Below are positions 16,930 through 24,954 of a stretch of 64,000 bases of DNA, piece by piece (position 1 is the stretch's first letter; the number at the start of each line of letters is the position of its first letter). Position numbers and translations under genes: made by a program. The notes beneath the pieces are model-generated. The model searched no databases. It was not told the DNA's origin and saw only the letters and a list, made by a program, of their open reading frames with translations. The stretch is taken from NCBI RefSeq assembly GCF_022009635.1, contig NZ_CP091716.1, forward strand, positions 3,301,001 to 3,365,000. The letters are read 5' to 3'. This DNA is from Variovorax paradoxus. GTDB lineage: Bacteria > Pseudomonadota > Gammaproteobacteria > Burkholderiales > Burkholderiaceae_C.

Positions 16930-17703
16930 ATGGCCAACGAATCCCAGCAGCCCCTGCAGTTGAATCTCGGATCGCTGCGCAGCGCGATGTCGCTGACGCT
17001 GCACACCCACCACGCTTCACGCATCTGGCATGGGCGAGCGCCCGCCGAGGGGCGCCCCGGGATCATCGGCCTCAACGGCTACATCAGCGTGATGAACAAG
17101 ATGAAGCGCGGCGCCGAGCAGGACGATCCCTACTCGGATTTATGGATGCTGCGCGTCGAGGACAAGCTGACGCAGACCAAGGCGAGCTTGCAGGCGTTGC
17201 GCGAGCAGGTGGATCAGGCGCTGGCCGACGTGCCGCCCGCGCTGTCGCTCGGTGAAAACATGAACGTGCAGCCGGTGAAGCTGCCGCTGTTCGTCAATGC
17301 GCAGCTCGGCTTCATGGCGGTGTACCTGCTGGCCGACTACGACGACCTGGCGCGCAAGCTGATCCTCGCCCACCACACCGCGCTGATCGACCGCAGCACG
17401 TTGGAACGCTGGCTCAACGACGGCGCGCATGCGCTGCGCAGCCTGTTCTCGCTGGCACAGCAGTACCGCTACTCCGGCGCGACGCGCGACGACTTCGCCT
17501 CGAAGAACGCGGTGGCGCGGGCGGCGTTAGAGAAGTTCGGCGAGCTGCCGCAGGACGTGCTCGAAGGCACACGCCGTTCGCGCTTTGCGCCACCGATCGC
17601 GCGGCGGGCGGGCAAGCCTGGTGCAGCCGCTGATGCCGCCCCCGTGGCTGGCGCAGTCGACGTGACGGACAACGACCAGGACGGTGAAGGCACGAAGGCA
17701 TGA
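16930..17703 (+). CDS. TIGR03761 family ICE protein (PFL_4669 family)
   Basis: 257 aa. Recognised as the conserved ICE family by its N-terminus (LNLGSLRSAMSLTLHTHHAS, then RIWHGRAPAEGRPGIIGLNG) and by its place before DUF3158 and ssb. The middle is helical; the C-terminal 40 residues are a disordered Ala/Asp-rich tail. No enzymatic motif is visible. Overlaps DUF3158 by 4 bp, so it belongs to the same operon with ssb, suggesting a role in DNA processing. Exact function unknown for the family. Confidence 0.85.
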   Translation: MANESQQPLQLNLGSLRSAMSLTLHTHHASRIWHGRAPAEGRPGIIGLNGYISVMNKMKRGAEQDDPYSDLWMLRVEDKLTQTKASLQALREQVDQALADVPPALSLGENMNVQPVKLPLFVNAQLGFMAVYLLADYDDLARKLILAHHTALIDRSTLERWLNDGAHALRSLFSLAQQYRYSGATRDDFASKNAVARAALEKFGELPQDVLEGTRRSRFAPPIARRAGKPGAAADAAPVAGAVDVTDNDQDGEGTKA

Positions 17704-18251
17704 CCGCATCGTCTTCCACCGGCCAACCGGCGCGCTTCCTGCCGCTGGAGCAGGCAGACTTCCAGCGCCTGGAACACGCGGGCTACCTAAAAGGCCTTTT
17801 ACAGCCTTTTAAAGGTAAGGGAAGTCTGGAGGCCTGGGCCAACCAGTGCACGGCGCTGCGCGACGGCTTGATCGGCCTGGCGCATCGGCGCGTGCTGCAA
17901 CAGGCGCGGGCCTATCCCTTCTCGCTGCTCGACGTGCAACTGGCCCAGCAGACCACTGGCGCAGGCACGACCTTCCTGCGCTGGCGCAACCACGACCGTT
18001 CCTCGATGGGCGTGGCGCTGTGGGAATCGCTGCTCGACCGCCCGGCGACGCCGGCCTCGCTGATCGACGACCTGTACGCGATGGAGCTGCAGCGCATCGC
18101 GCTGAATATGCAGATCAGCCTCCTTCACACGCTGGGCCGTCAGGCCCAGGAGTGCGCCAGCAAGGCCGCGCAGGCCGAAGCGGCTTACCTGCGGCGTGTC
18201 CACGGGCATGCCGCGTCCGTTCCATCCACCAACCCCAAGGAGTCACCATGA
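17700..18251 (+). CDS. DUF3158 family ICE protein
   Basis: 183 aa, ATGA overlaps with both neighbours. Recognisable words include FLPLEQADFQRLEHAGYLKG and SLEAWANQCTALRDGLIGLA; mostly helical, no catalytic motif. Part of the TIGR03761-DUF3158-ssb operon, whose ICEclc counterpart (with ssb and the regulator InrR) is expressed only in transfer-competent cells (from memory). Function unknown. Confidence 0.8.
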   Translation: MTASSSTGQPARFLPLEQADFQRLEHAGYLKGLLQPFKGKGSLEAWANQCTALRDGLIGLAHRRVLQQARAYPFSLLDVQLAQQTTGAGTTFLRWRNHDRSSMGVALWESLLDRPATPASLIDDLYAMELQRIALNMQISLLHTLGRQAQECASKAAQAEAAYLRRVHGHAASVPSTNPKESP

Positions 18252-18631
18252 GCACGCACTTCGTCGGCGAGGGCAACATCGGTTCTGCGCCGGACTACCG
18301 CGAATTCCCCAACGGCAACGACGAGCCGCGCCGGCTGCTGCGCCTGAACGTCTATTTCGACAACCCGATCCCGAAGAAGGACGGCGAGTACGAGGACCGC
18401 GGCGGCTTCTGGGCGCCGGTGGAACTGTGGCACCGCGACGCCGACCACTGGAAAGACCTGTACCAGAAAGGCATGCGCGTGCTGGTGGAAGGCCGCACGG
18501 TGAAGGACGAGTGGGAAGACGCTGACGACAACGAGCGCACGACGTTCAAGATCGAGGCCCGGCGCGTGGGCATCCTGCCGTACCGCATCGAGGCCGTGAC
18601 GCTCAGCGCCAAGCCGGCCGGCGGGCAGTAG
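18248..18631 (+). CDS. ssb: Single-stranded DNA-binding protein
   Basis: 127 aa, starting inside the DUF3158 stop (ATGA). OB-fold SSB pattern: FVGEGNIGSAPDYREF, LLRLNVYFDN, GGFWAPVELWHRDADHWKDL, GMRVLVEGRTVKDEW, IEARRVGILPYRIEAV. Lacks the acidic DDIPF tip of chromosomal SSB, as is common in mobile-element versions. Coats ssDNA made during conjugative transfer or replication. Followed by a 296-bp gap with a GC hairpin (18654-18669) and one copy of the palindrome. Confidence 0.85.
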   Translation: MSTHFVGEGNIGSAPDYREFPNGNDEPRRLLRLNVYFDNPIPKKDGEYEDRGGFWAPVELWHRDADHWKDLYQKGMRVLVEGRTVKDEWEDADDNERTTFKIEARRVGILPYRIEAVTLSAKPAGGQ

Positions 18632-18700
18632 CTCGCCCATTGCCCGGCACCGCGCCGCCCGAGGGCGGCTGTAGCAACCGTCACACGCCCGCCATGCACC

Positions 18701-18721
18701 AGCTATCCCCAGGGGATAGCT
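18701..18721. repeat. Palindrome CTATCCCCAGGGGATAG, copy 3
   Basis: Perfect 21-bp palindrome (CTATCCCCAGGGGATAG plus two symmetrical bases each side) between ssb and topB, 207 bp before the topB start. Same core as copies 1 and 2. Nothing else in 18632-18927 looks coding. Confidence 0.65.
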
Positions 18722-18927
18722 CCATGGTGTTCCACCGAGTTCCAGCCGCCCTCCCGAAACGACGCTCCCGCTGCGCCAGCCGTTGCGGTCAACTCGTACT
18801 GCTGCGGCAACGCATCGCCCGCCGATCACAAAGCGGTGTCTGCGCCAATCGGCTTCCTTGCTGCCGTCGTCCGCTGGCCCGGCCAAGCTGGGGCCATCCG
18901 ATCAACCGCACTTTTCGAGGAGGCTTC

Positions 18928-20946
18928 ATGCGCGTGTACTTGTGCGAGAAGCCGTCCCAGGGCAAGGACATCGCCCGTGTGCTGGGCGCCGGCCAACGGG
19001 GCAAGGGCTACTACAGCGGTGCGGGTGTCATCGTGACCTGGTGCATCGGTCATCTTGTCGAGGCGGTTCCGCCCGAAGGCTACGGCGAGCAGTACAAGCG
19101 CTGGGCCATCGAGCAACTGCCCATTCTTCCCCAGCGCTGGCGTGTTGAGCCCAAGGCGGCGACCGCGGCGCAGTTCAAGGTCGTACAACAGCTCGTCGCC
19201 AAGGCTGGCGAGCTGGTGATCGCCACCGACGCCGACCGCGAGGGCGAAATGATCGCCCGCGAAATCATCGAGCTTTGCAGCTATCGCGGCCCGATCCAGC
19301 GGCTGTGGCTGTCGGCGCTCAACGATGCGTCCATTCGCAAGGCGCTGGGCGCGCTCAAGCCATCCGCCGAGACGCTGCCGCTGTACTTCTCCGCGCTCGC
19401 CCGATCGCGTGCCGACTGGCTGATCGGGATGAACCTTAGCCGCCTGTTCACGCTGCTCGGGCGCCAGGCCGGCTACAACGGCGTGCTGTCGGTCGGCCGC
19501 GTGCAGACGCCGACGCTCAAGCTGGTCGTGGACCGTGATCGCGAGATCGCACGGTTCGTCTCGGTGCCGTTCTGGGCCATCGAGGTAGCGCTCTCGCATG
19601 CGGGCCAGTCCTTCGTCGCAAGCTGGACGCCGCCGCAGGGCAGCACCGACGACGCCGGCCGCTGCCTACAGCAGCCCGCGGCGCAGCAGGCCGCCGAGCG
19701 CCTGCGCGCGACCGGCGCCGCCAAGGTGCTGTCGGTGGAGACCGAGCGCGTGCGCGAAGGCCCGCCGCTGCCGTTCGACCTCGGCACCTTGCAGGAAGTG
19801 TGTTCCAAGCAATTGGGCCTCGACGTGCAGGAAACGCTGGACATTGCCCAGGCGCTGTACGAGACGCACAAGGCGACGACGTATCCGCGCTCGGATTCCG
19901 GCTACCTGCCCGAGAGCATGCTGGCCGAGGTGCCGGCCGTCCTCGACAGCCTGGTCAAGACCGATCCCAGCCTGCGGCCGCTGATCGACCGCCTGGATCG
20001 CCAGCAGCGTTCGCGGGCCTGGAACGACGGCAAGGTCACGGCGCACCACGGCATCATTCCGACGCTGGAACCGGCCAACCTCTCGGCGATGAGCGAGAAG
20101 GAGCTGGCCGTCTACCGGCTGATCCGCGCCCACTACGTCGCGCAGTTCCTGCCGCACCACGAGTTCGACCGGACAGTGGCGCAGCTCACATGCGGCGGAC
20201 AGTCGCTGCTCGCAGTCGGCAAGCAGATCGCGGTGGCCGGATGGCGCCAGGTACTGGCGGCGCCGGAGCCCGAGGACGGTGACGGCGAAGACGCGCAGCG
20301 CGGGCAGGTGCTGCCGGCGTTGTGTGCCGGAGCTTCTTGTCAGGTCGGCCAGGTCGAACTGAAGGCGTTGAAGACGCTGCCGCCCAAGCCCTACACCCAG
20401 GGCGAGCTGGTCAAAGCCATGAAGGGCGTCGCCAAGCTCGTGACCGACCCGCGCCTGAAACAGAAGCTCAAGGACACCACGGGCATCGGCACCGAGGCCA
20501 CGCGCGCCAACATCATCAGCGGGCTGCTGGCCCGCGGCTATCTCCTGAAGAAGGGCCGTGCCATCCGCGCGTCGGATGCGGCTTTCACGCTGATCGACGC
20601 GGTGCCGGAGGCCATCGCCGATCCGGGCACGACGGCGGTGTGGGAGCAGGCGCTGGATATGATCGAGGCCGGCCAGATGACGCTGGACACCTTCATCGTC
20701 AAGCAATCGAGCTGGGTCACCCAGCTCGTGCAGCAGTACCGCGGCGCCTCGCTCGACCTCAAGCTGCCGCCCGCGCCGAGCTGCCCGCAGTGCGGCGCAC
20801 CGATGCGCCAGCGCAGCGGCAAGAGCGGCGCGTTCTGGTCTTGCAGCCGCTACCCGGACTGCAAGGCCACGCAGCCGATCGAAGAAGCTGCGGCAAGCAA
20901 GCGCGGCGCATCCAGCCCGCGGCGCCGGCGCCCCAAGGCGAGCTGA
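18928..20946 (+). CDS. topB: DNA topoisomerase III
   Basis: 672 aa from ATG 18928 with RBS CGAGGAGG; in-frame codons upstream to 18640 lack an RBS and cross the palindrome. A TOPRIM domain (MRVYLCEKPSQGKDIARVLG, DADREGEMIA near 100) is followed by the type IA core with active-site Tyr near 319 (TTYPRSDSGYLP) and a C-terminal zinc ribbon (CPQCGAPM, then CSRYPDC). Relaxes or decatenates single-strand-containing DNA during transfer. Normal length for ICE-borne TopB. Confidence 0.95.
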   Translation: MRVYLCEKPSQGKDIARVLGAGQRGKGYYSGAGVIVTWCIGHLVEAVPPEGYGEQYKRWAIEQLPILPQRWRVEPKAATAAQFKVVQQLVAKAGELVIATDADREGEMIAREIIELCSYRGPIQRLWLSALNDASIRKALGALKPSAETLPLYFSALARSRADWLIGMNLSRLFTLLGRQAGYNGVLSVGRVQTPTLKLVVDRDREIARFVSVPFWAIEVALSHAGQSFVASWTPPQGSTDDAGRCLQQPAAQQAAERLRATGAAKVLSVETERVREGPPLPFDLGTLQEVCSKQLGLDVQETLDIAQALYETHKATTYPRSDSGYLPESMLAEVPAVLDSLVKTDPSLRPLIDRLDRQQRSRAWNDGKVTAHHGIIPTLEPANLSAMSEKELAVYRLIRAHYVAQFLPHHEFDRTVAQLTCGGQSLLAVGKQIAVAGWRQVLAAPEPEDGDGEDAQRGQVLPALCAGASCQVGQVELKALKTLPPKPYTQGELVKAMKGVAKLVTDPRLKQKLKDTTGIGTEATRANIISGLLARGYLLKKGRAIRASDAAFTLIDAVPEAIADPGTTAVWEQALDMIEAGQMTLDTFIVKQSSWVTQLVQQYRGASLDLKLPPAPSCPQCGAPMRQRSGKSGAFWSCSRYPDCKATQPIEEAAASKRGASSPRRRRPKAS

Positions 20947-20949
20947 CGC

Positions 20950-21534
20950 CCACGTCTCCCTCTGCCACGCCGGCTGCTGCCGACGGCGGGGCAAACCTCC
21001 CGCACCCCGCGGGACTCCCCAGCGCGCGTCCCCTTCTGCAACGGTGTGCGCGTCCTGCACGAGCCGATCACGGCTTGCAGGACGAGAAGGTCATTGCTCC
21101 ATCGAATCGCGTCTGTCGCGGTTCCGTTGATCGAGGTGCTTCCGTCCATCCGCGAGCGGTCTCCTGACGCCTTAGCCCGCAAGGCTGCGAGGTGCCAGGA
21201 GACCGCTTGCGGTCCACGGTATTCGGTGCCGGTGCCCGCCGGCGGAACAACGGGCTCCCTTTGTGTGTGGATACACGCCAGAGGATGCCGGCCCCAGCCA
21301 CGAAACGGGTCGGGTGAGATTGCTGACGCAGCGAATGGCTTTGACGACGGCCTGGCCTGCTTGCAGCCCACAGGTGGATTGATTCCTCTCCAGCCGAAGT
21401 CCTTTGGGGCTTCGGCGCCTTTGTCGTGGGCAGACGGACGTGCATCGGCTCTTGCATCAGAGCTCGGGCCAAACCGGACGGCGTTCGGTTCCGTTTGATC
21501 GGCGACGGCGCGCTGCCGCGCTTCCATCCTTCCC
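20950..21534 (+). ncRNA. Noncoding region rich in strong hairpins
   Basis: About 585 bp without a credible gene. It contains several strong inverted repeats: 21052-21083 (GTCCTGCA/TGCAGGAC plus AGCCG/CGGCT, loop ATCA), 21152-21210 (12-bp perfect core AGCGGTCTCCTG/CAGGAGACCGCT extended by 4 bp, inner stem GCCTT/AAGGC) and 21393-21416 (10-bp stem, loop TTTG). A five-copy RNA-like element starts right at its end. Could be a long structured RNA, a long leader or a single-strand origin. Long open frames on both strands here are explained by GC richness. Confidence 0.45.
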
Positions 21535-21648
21535 GCATGTGTCGCTGACGGTCGTCAGCACCATGCCCTGGCAGCCCCGGTCTTCAAGGCTGCAACGCGG
21601 TTCGCCGCGTTGACCGATCCAGTCCGCTTCGCACCGACCACCGCGGAC
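21535..21648 (+). ncRNA. Repeated structured element, copy A
   Basis: Four consecutive hairpins: P1 GCTGAC/GTCAGC (21544-21559), P2 GCAGCC/GGCTGC (21571-21593, loop containing TCTTCAA), P3 AACGCGG/CCGCGTT with TTCG loop (21594-21611), P4 GTCCGC/GCGGAC (21622-21648). Between P1 and P2 is the conserved word CCATGCCCTGG. Ends 103 bp upstream of the 83-aa gene. Stems covary with copies B-E, supporting a folded RNA. Confidence 0.7.
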
Positions 21649-21751
21649 GCGCGTCGTCACGACGCCGGTGCTTTTGATGTTCAACCCTTCGGGAGGTATC
21701 CGCTCCCGACAGGGCGTGGTGCTCCCGGTCTTCAACCACCAGGAGAAACCC

Positions 21752-22003
21752 ATGTCCCTTGCGTTCGCATCGGCGCCGCTGAGCGTCGAACAGGCCCGCG
21801 CCGAGTCCATCGGCTACCAGGCCCTGGCCTACGTCGGCAAGCGCCTGCCCCTGCAGGTGCTGTGCAGCGCGGCCGGCCACTACATCGGCACCGCCGATGC
21901 GGACGGCCCGGTCTCGCGCGAGTCGGTCAGCTACTTCCGCTCGCACCACGCCGCCGAGCACGCCCTGCAAACGGGCCGCTGGCAGCAGCGCCTCAACCCG
22001 TGA
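21752..22003 (+). CDS. Small conserved ICE protein of unknown function
   Basis: 83 aa from ATG 21752 with AGGAG upstream. No domain recognised. Visible features are SVEQARAESIGYQALAYVG, KRLPLQVLCSAAGHYIGTAD and a C-terminal His/Ala segment; likely a small alpha/beta protein. Preceded by structured element A and a leader with inverted words (GGGAGGTATCCGCTCCC). Codon use matches the neighbours. Function unknown. Confidence 0.65.
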   Translation: MSLAFASAPLSVEQARAESIGYQALAYVGKRLPLQVLCSAAGHYIGTADADGPVSRESVSYFRSHHAAEHALQTGRWQQRLNP

Positions 22004-22028
22004 TGTCCAACCACCAGGAGCCCATGTC

Positions 22029-22421
22029 ATGAACCGTGCCCTGCCTCAAGAGGTACTTGATCAGATCGAGCTGGAACACCAGCACTTCACCGCCGCGCCC
22101 CAAGCCTTCTTCGAGGCGTGGAAACGCGGCGTCCATATCGCCGGGGCCGAATGGTTCGGCGACGGCACCCGCGAAGGCCTGCAGCGTGCCACCACCAAGT
22201 GGGATCTGCGGCCGAAGCTGCTGATGCTCAATGACGCCCTCGGTGTCCTGAGCAGCGGCCAGCGGATGTTCCTGTCCGCGATGGTGAGCTTCTACAACGC
22301 CCGCGAGGGCGGCGCGATGCTCAAGCGTTGCGGCTTCGAGGGTCTGTCCGATTTGGGCGGCCTCGACCTGGAGCGGCGCAAGGTCATTGCCGACCTGACG
22401 CTGAACTACAACGGCTGGTGA
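22029..22421 (+). CDS. Conserved ICE protein of unknown function
   Basis: 130 aa from ATG 22029, 25 bp after the previous gene, so probably co-transcribed. Predicted helical and cytosolic. Recognisable stretch: HQHFTAAPQAFFEAWKRGVH and LSSGQRMFLSAMVSFYN, ending in LTLNYNGW. No motif known to me. The last helix region (GGAMLKRCGFEGLSDLGGLD) has a helix-hairpin-helix flavour but is not convincing. Confidence 0.65.
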   Translation: MNRALPQEVLDQIELEHQHFTAAPQAFFEAWKRGVHIAGAEWFGDGTREGLQRATTKWDLRPKLLMLNDALGVLSSGQRMFLSAMVSFYNAREGGAMLKRCGFEGLSDLGGLDLERRKVIADLTLNYNGW

Positions 22422-22466
22422 GCCGCACTGCGGTCTGCCGACGTTCCTCTTTTCTTCCTACCCCAC

Positions 22467-22510
22467 GAGGGACATGCGTCCCTGCATGGGGGCATGTCCC
22501 TCCTTTTCTT
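22467..22510 (+). promoter_or_regulatory. Leader hairpin/attenuator before 22525 gene
   Basis: A 10-bp perfect outer stem GAGGGACATG/CATGTCCCTC (22467-22476, 22493-22502) encloses CGTCCCTGCATGGGGG and is followed by CTTTTCTT, then RBS AAAGGAG. Looks like a terminator/attenuator placed right before the RBS. Confidence 0.55.
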
Positions 22511-22524
22511 GAAAGGAGCGATTC

Positions 22525-22989
22525 ATGTCCCCTGGCATTTCCATCGATCTGCTCGTGACCGACGACGACATCGATGCGGTCATCCTTGAAGGCTGGCCGG
22601 CAGACATGCGCAAGCCGCGCACGGTGGTGTTCGACTACGCCGGCCACGGTGTCCCCGACGAGAACGTGCTGCGCATCGGCACCGGAGCGCCGAACGCCGG
22701 ATTGACCGGCCGAGAGGTGTTCCCGGTCGAGTACGGACGCGACTGCCGCTACCCGTCGCCGGCCGAGATTCTTTCGGCACTCGATGCACGCAGGCCGGCC
22801 GAGAAACCCTCTGCGCTGAGCATCGCCCGCGACGTGCGCCAGAGCATCCTCGACCTGGATGCGCGGCTTGACCGCCTGGAGCAAGCACCGACCGGCGATG
22901 ACTACAACCGCCTGTACCAGCTTGCGAATGGCGGCCTGACCGACCTGTTGAAGGCGCTGGGCGACCCGTCCTCGGCTGCCGCCGGCTGA
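22525..22989 (+). CDS. Conserved ICE protein of unknown function
   Basis: 154 aa from ATG 22525 (RBS AAAGGAG). N-terminal half is acidic (LLVTDDDIDAVILEGWPADM) with a beta-rich middle. A predicted coiled coil, VRQSILDLDARLDRLEQ, lies near residues 103-125. No family recognised. Monocistronic unit with its own leader hairpin. Confidence 0.6.
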   Translation: MSPGISIDLLVTDDDIDAVILEGWPADMRKPRTVVFDYAGHGVPDENVLRIGTGAPNAGLTGREVFPVEYGRDCRYPSPAEILSALDARRPAEKPSALSIARDVRQSILDLDARLDRLEQAPTGDDYNRLYQLANGGLTDLLKALGDPSSAAAG

Positions 22990-23011
22990 CCGGCTGCCAC
23001 TTCATCCACCC

Positions 23012-23031
23012 GCTGGGGTTCAATCCCCAGC
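23012..23031 (+). promoter_or_regulatory. Leader hairpin before 23070 gene
   Basis: Stem GCTGGGG/CCCCAGC with loop TTCAAT, 39 bp before the start codon, after the word TTCATCCACCC that recurs in other leaders of this region. CAGGGGATTG that follows could form an alternative pairing with CAATCCCC. Confidence 0.5.
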
Positions 23032-23069
23032 AGGGGATTGCCTCGGCCATCCTCTGCTGGAGAAATCCC

Positions 23070-23786
23070 ATGTCCTACTCAAACAACAATCCCTTTGTCC
23101 GCGGTTACGACGGCCTGTCCGTCCAGCGGCTGCTCGCCGTCTCCTACGACGACGACTGCCCGCTGACATACTTGCCGCTGCACCCCTCGCAGTCGCATTT
23201 GCCGGACAGCCAGGTCGAGCGGCGTGCCTGCGTCTTCTCGGACGACTTCATGCTGATCACCGAGGACCAGGCGGTCCCCGACGAACTGCAGGCGATCTGC
23301 CCCAGCCACGGACTGGTCCGCAACGTCGTTTATGCCGTATTGGCCCAGGAAGAAGGCAAGCCGCTGCACGTGGGTGACACCTACTCCGAGGAAGCGGCCC
23401 GCGAAGTCGTGCGGCGCCTGCGCTATGAAACCGGCTTCTACAGCCGGTGCTGGGAGATCAGCAGCGCGCATCTCGACGCCGACGCGCATCGCTTCCTCGC
23501 CGAGCTGGCGGACATCGCCACGCCGACGCTGTTCCTGTTCGTCGCCTTCCGCATCCCGTACAGCCCGGCCATCGGGTTGAAGCTGATCGCCACGCCCTGG
23601 ACCGACGAGAACCTGCGCGCGGTCGAAGGCATCACGGTCAAGCGGCTGATGCAGGAGCACCGCAAGAAGGGCATGCCTGAATCCCTGTTGCACGTGCTGC
23701 ACCTGGCCGCGCTCGCCGACGTGCGCATGCTGGTATTCGATGCCGATGCGCCGGTGCTGGACGGACTGCCGATCTACGACGAGTAA
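23070..23786 (+). CDS. Conserved ICE protein of unknown function
   Basis: 238 aa from ATG 23070. Alpha/beta protein without signal peptide or membrane segment. Conserved-looking parts are NNPFVRGYDGLSVQRLLAVS, RRLRYETGFYSRCWEISSAH and VLHLAALADVRMLVFDADA. No catalytic motif that I can name. Own leader hairpin upstream and terminator downstream (23797), so a stand-alone transcription unit. Confidence 0.65.
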   Translation: MSYSNNNPFVRGYDGLSVQRLLAVSYDDDCPLTYLPLHPSQSHLPDSQVERRACVFSDDFMLITEDQAVPDELQAICPSHGLVRNVVYAVLAQEEGKPLHVGDTYSEEAAREVVRRLRYETGFYSRCWEISSAHLDADAHRFLAELADIATPTLFLFVAFRIPYSPAIGLKLIATPWTDENLRAVEGITVKRLMQEHRKKGMPESLLHVLHLAALADVRMLVFDADAPVLDGLPIYDE

Positions 23787-23796
23787 CGCCACCTTT

Positions 23797-23822
23797 CGAG
23801 CCCCCGCGCGGGGCTCGTTTCA
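23797..23822 (+). terminator. Rho-independent terminator
   Basis: Eight-bp stem CGAGCCCC/GGGGCTCG, loop CGCGC, followed by TTTCATTT. Ten bp after the stop of the preceding gene. Confidence 0.75.
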
Positions 23823-23896
23823 TTTGCGGACGAAGCCGGTGGCGGCGCAATGCCGATTTCCGCGCGACGCTGGCCTTGAGCGTGATGCACGCTGCT

Positions 23897-23973
23897 CGCA
23901 TGTTCGCTGGCGTTGCCGGCAAGCATGCCCAGGCAGTTGAGACCTTCGAGGCTGCGGCGCGGTTCGCCGTGCT
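23897..23973 (+). ncRNA. Repeated structured element, copy B
   Basis: P1 GCTGGC/GCCGGC (23906-23920), word AAGCATGCCCAGG, P2 GCAG/CTGC extended by two G-U pairs around GAGACCTTCGAG, P3 GCGCGG/CCGTGC with TTCG loop (23957-23972). The fourth hairpin is not evident in this copy. 108 bp upstream of the 265-aa gene. Confidence 0.65.
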
Positions 23974-24021
23974 GGTTGTTTTTCCTTCCCGGGCGCATGT
24001 CGCGTCCATTCACCTCACCTC

Positions 24022-24041
24022 CAAGGGACATGCCTCCCTTG
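24022..24041 (+). promoter_or_regulatory. Leader hairpin before 24081 gene
   Basis: Stem CAAGGGA/TCCCTTG with the CATG word in the loop (GGGACATGCCTCCC), the same start (GGGACATG) as the leader at 22467. Lies 40 bp before the start codon. Confidence 0.5.
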
Positions 24042-24080
24042 TGGGCGGAAGTTTCTTGGATTGCCACAAGGAGCTTCCCA

Positions 24081-24878
24081 ATGGATACCCAAGCCATCCG
24101 CGCACAGATGCCGACGCTGGTTCGCGGCCACGTGCCCTCCAACGTCCGCAGCTTCAAGTTCAACATCTTCGATGGTCAGCCCAAGGTTTCGACGCTGGGC
24201 TTCCACATCGATCCCAAGCCCTTCGAGGGCAAGGTCATCGCCACCACCGACGAGGCCATCGTCGTCAAGACGGGGTGGGCCGAGTTCGCGGTGCTCGACA
24301 AGGCGCTCGTCACCAACGTGCCCGATGAAGGCGCCAAGGTGCAGGTCGAACCATATGCGCGACGCCGCTTCGACGGCCTGCGCGCGGACACGCCCGAGGA
24401 GAGCACCGAGTTCACCGCCGACGGCCAGCCCTACACGGTGAAGCGACTGATCCTGGGTTCGGCGCCGGCCAAGCTGCCGATCGCCGAGCCGCAGTGCCCC
24501 GAGTTGCAGGAGCTGGTCCACCAACTGGAGCAGTTGCCCGCGCCCGATGGTTTCCGGCGCATCACGCACCTGCTGGTGGATGCCGGCGCGCGGGACTTCA
24601 CGGTGGTCGATCCGAGCCCCAGCAACATCATCGCCACGCCGCCGGCCATCGGCTTCACCGTCGCCTCGGCGAAGTTCCAGGGGCGCGTCACCGTGCTCTA
24701 CGAACGCGGCTTAGACACCTACGCGGTGGAACTTCACCACGACGGCGAGTTGGTGGAGCGGGTCGATGAAGTGTTCTTCGACACCTTGGGCCAGGTGCTG
24801 GAGCGGCTGATCGACGACGGGAGCTGGCGCCTCATCCGCGTGCAGCGCCTGTCCGGTCGCAAGCCCGTCCAGCACTGA
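24081..24878 (+). CDS. Conserved ICE protein of unknown function
   Basis: 265 aa from ATG 24081 with ACAAGGAG upstream. The N-terminal 110 residues look like a beta-barrel/KOW-like small domain (VIATTDEAIVVKTGWAEFAV); the C-terminal half is alpha/beta (FTVASAKFQGRVTVLYERGL, VEFFDTLGQVLERLIDDGSW-like end). No family recognised. Preceded by structured element B and a leader hairpin, followed by a terminator. Confidence 0.65.
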   Translation: MDTQAIRAQMPTLVRGHVPSNVRSFKFNIFDGQPKVSTLGFHIDPKPFEGKVIATTDEAIVVKTGWAEFAVLDKALVTNVPDEGAKVQVEPYARRRFDGLRADTPEESTEFTADGQPYTVKRLILGSAPAKLPIAEPQCPELQELVHQLEQLPAPDGFRRITHLLVDAGARDFTVVDPSPSNIIATPPAIGFTVASAKFQGRVTVLYERGLDTYAVELHHDGELVERVDEVFFDTLGQVLERLIDDGSWRLIRVQRLSGRKPVQH

Positions 24879-24896
24879 GCCCCTGCGTCCCCAAGC

Positions 24897-24932
24897 GGCT
24901 TCCCGTCCTCGCGGCGGGAAGCCTTCTTCCTT
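24897..24932 (+). terminator. Rho-independent terminator
   Basis: Nine-bp stem GGCTTCCCG/CGGGAAGCC followed by TTCTTCCTT, 18 bp after the stop. Confidence 0.75.
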
Positions 24933-24954
24933 ACCTCCGTTGGAGATCACTTCC

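Noticed and set aside
21265..21273. TGTGGATAC as a second DnaA box region
   Set aside because: One mismatch to the consensus, single copy, and it is part of a local TGTG/CACG hairpin; too weak alone.
20850..21527. Minus-strand frame of 225 codons downstream of topB
   Set aside because: Overlaps topB, has no RBS or recognisable domain, and a + strand frame is equally open; GC richness explains both.
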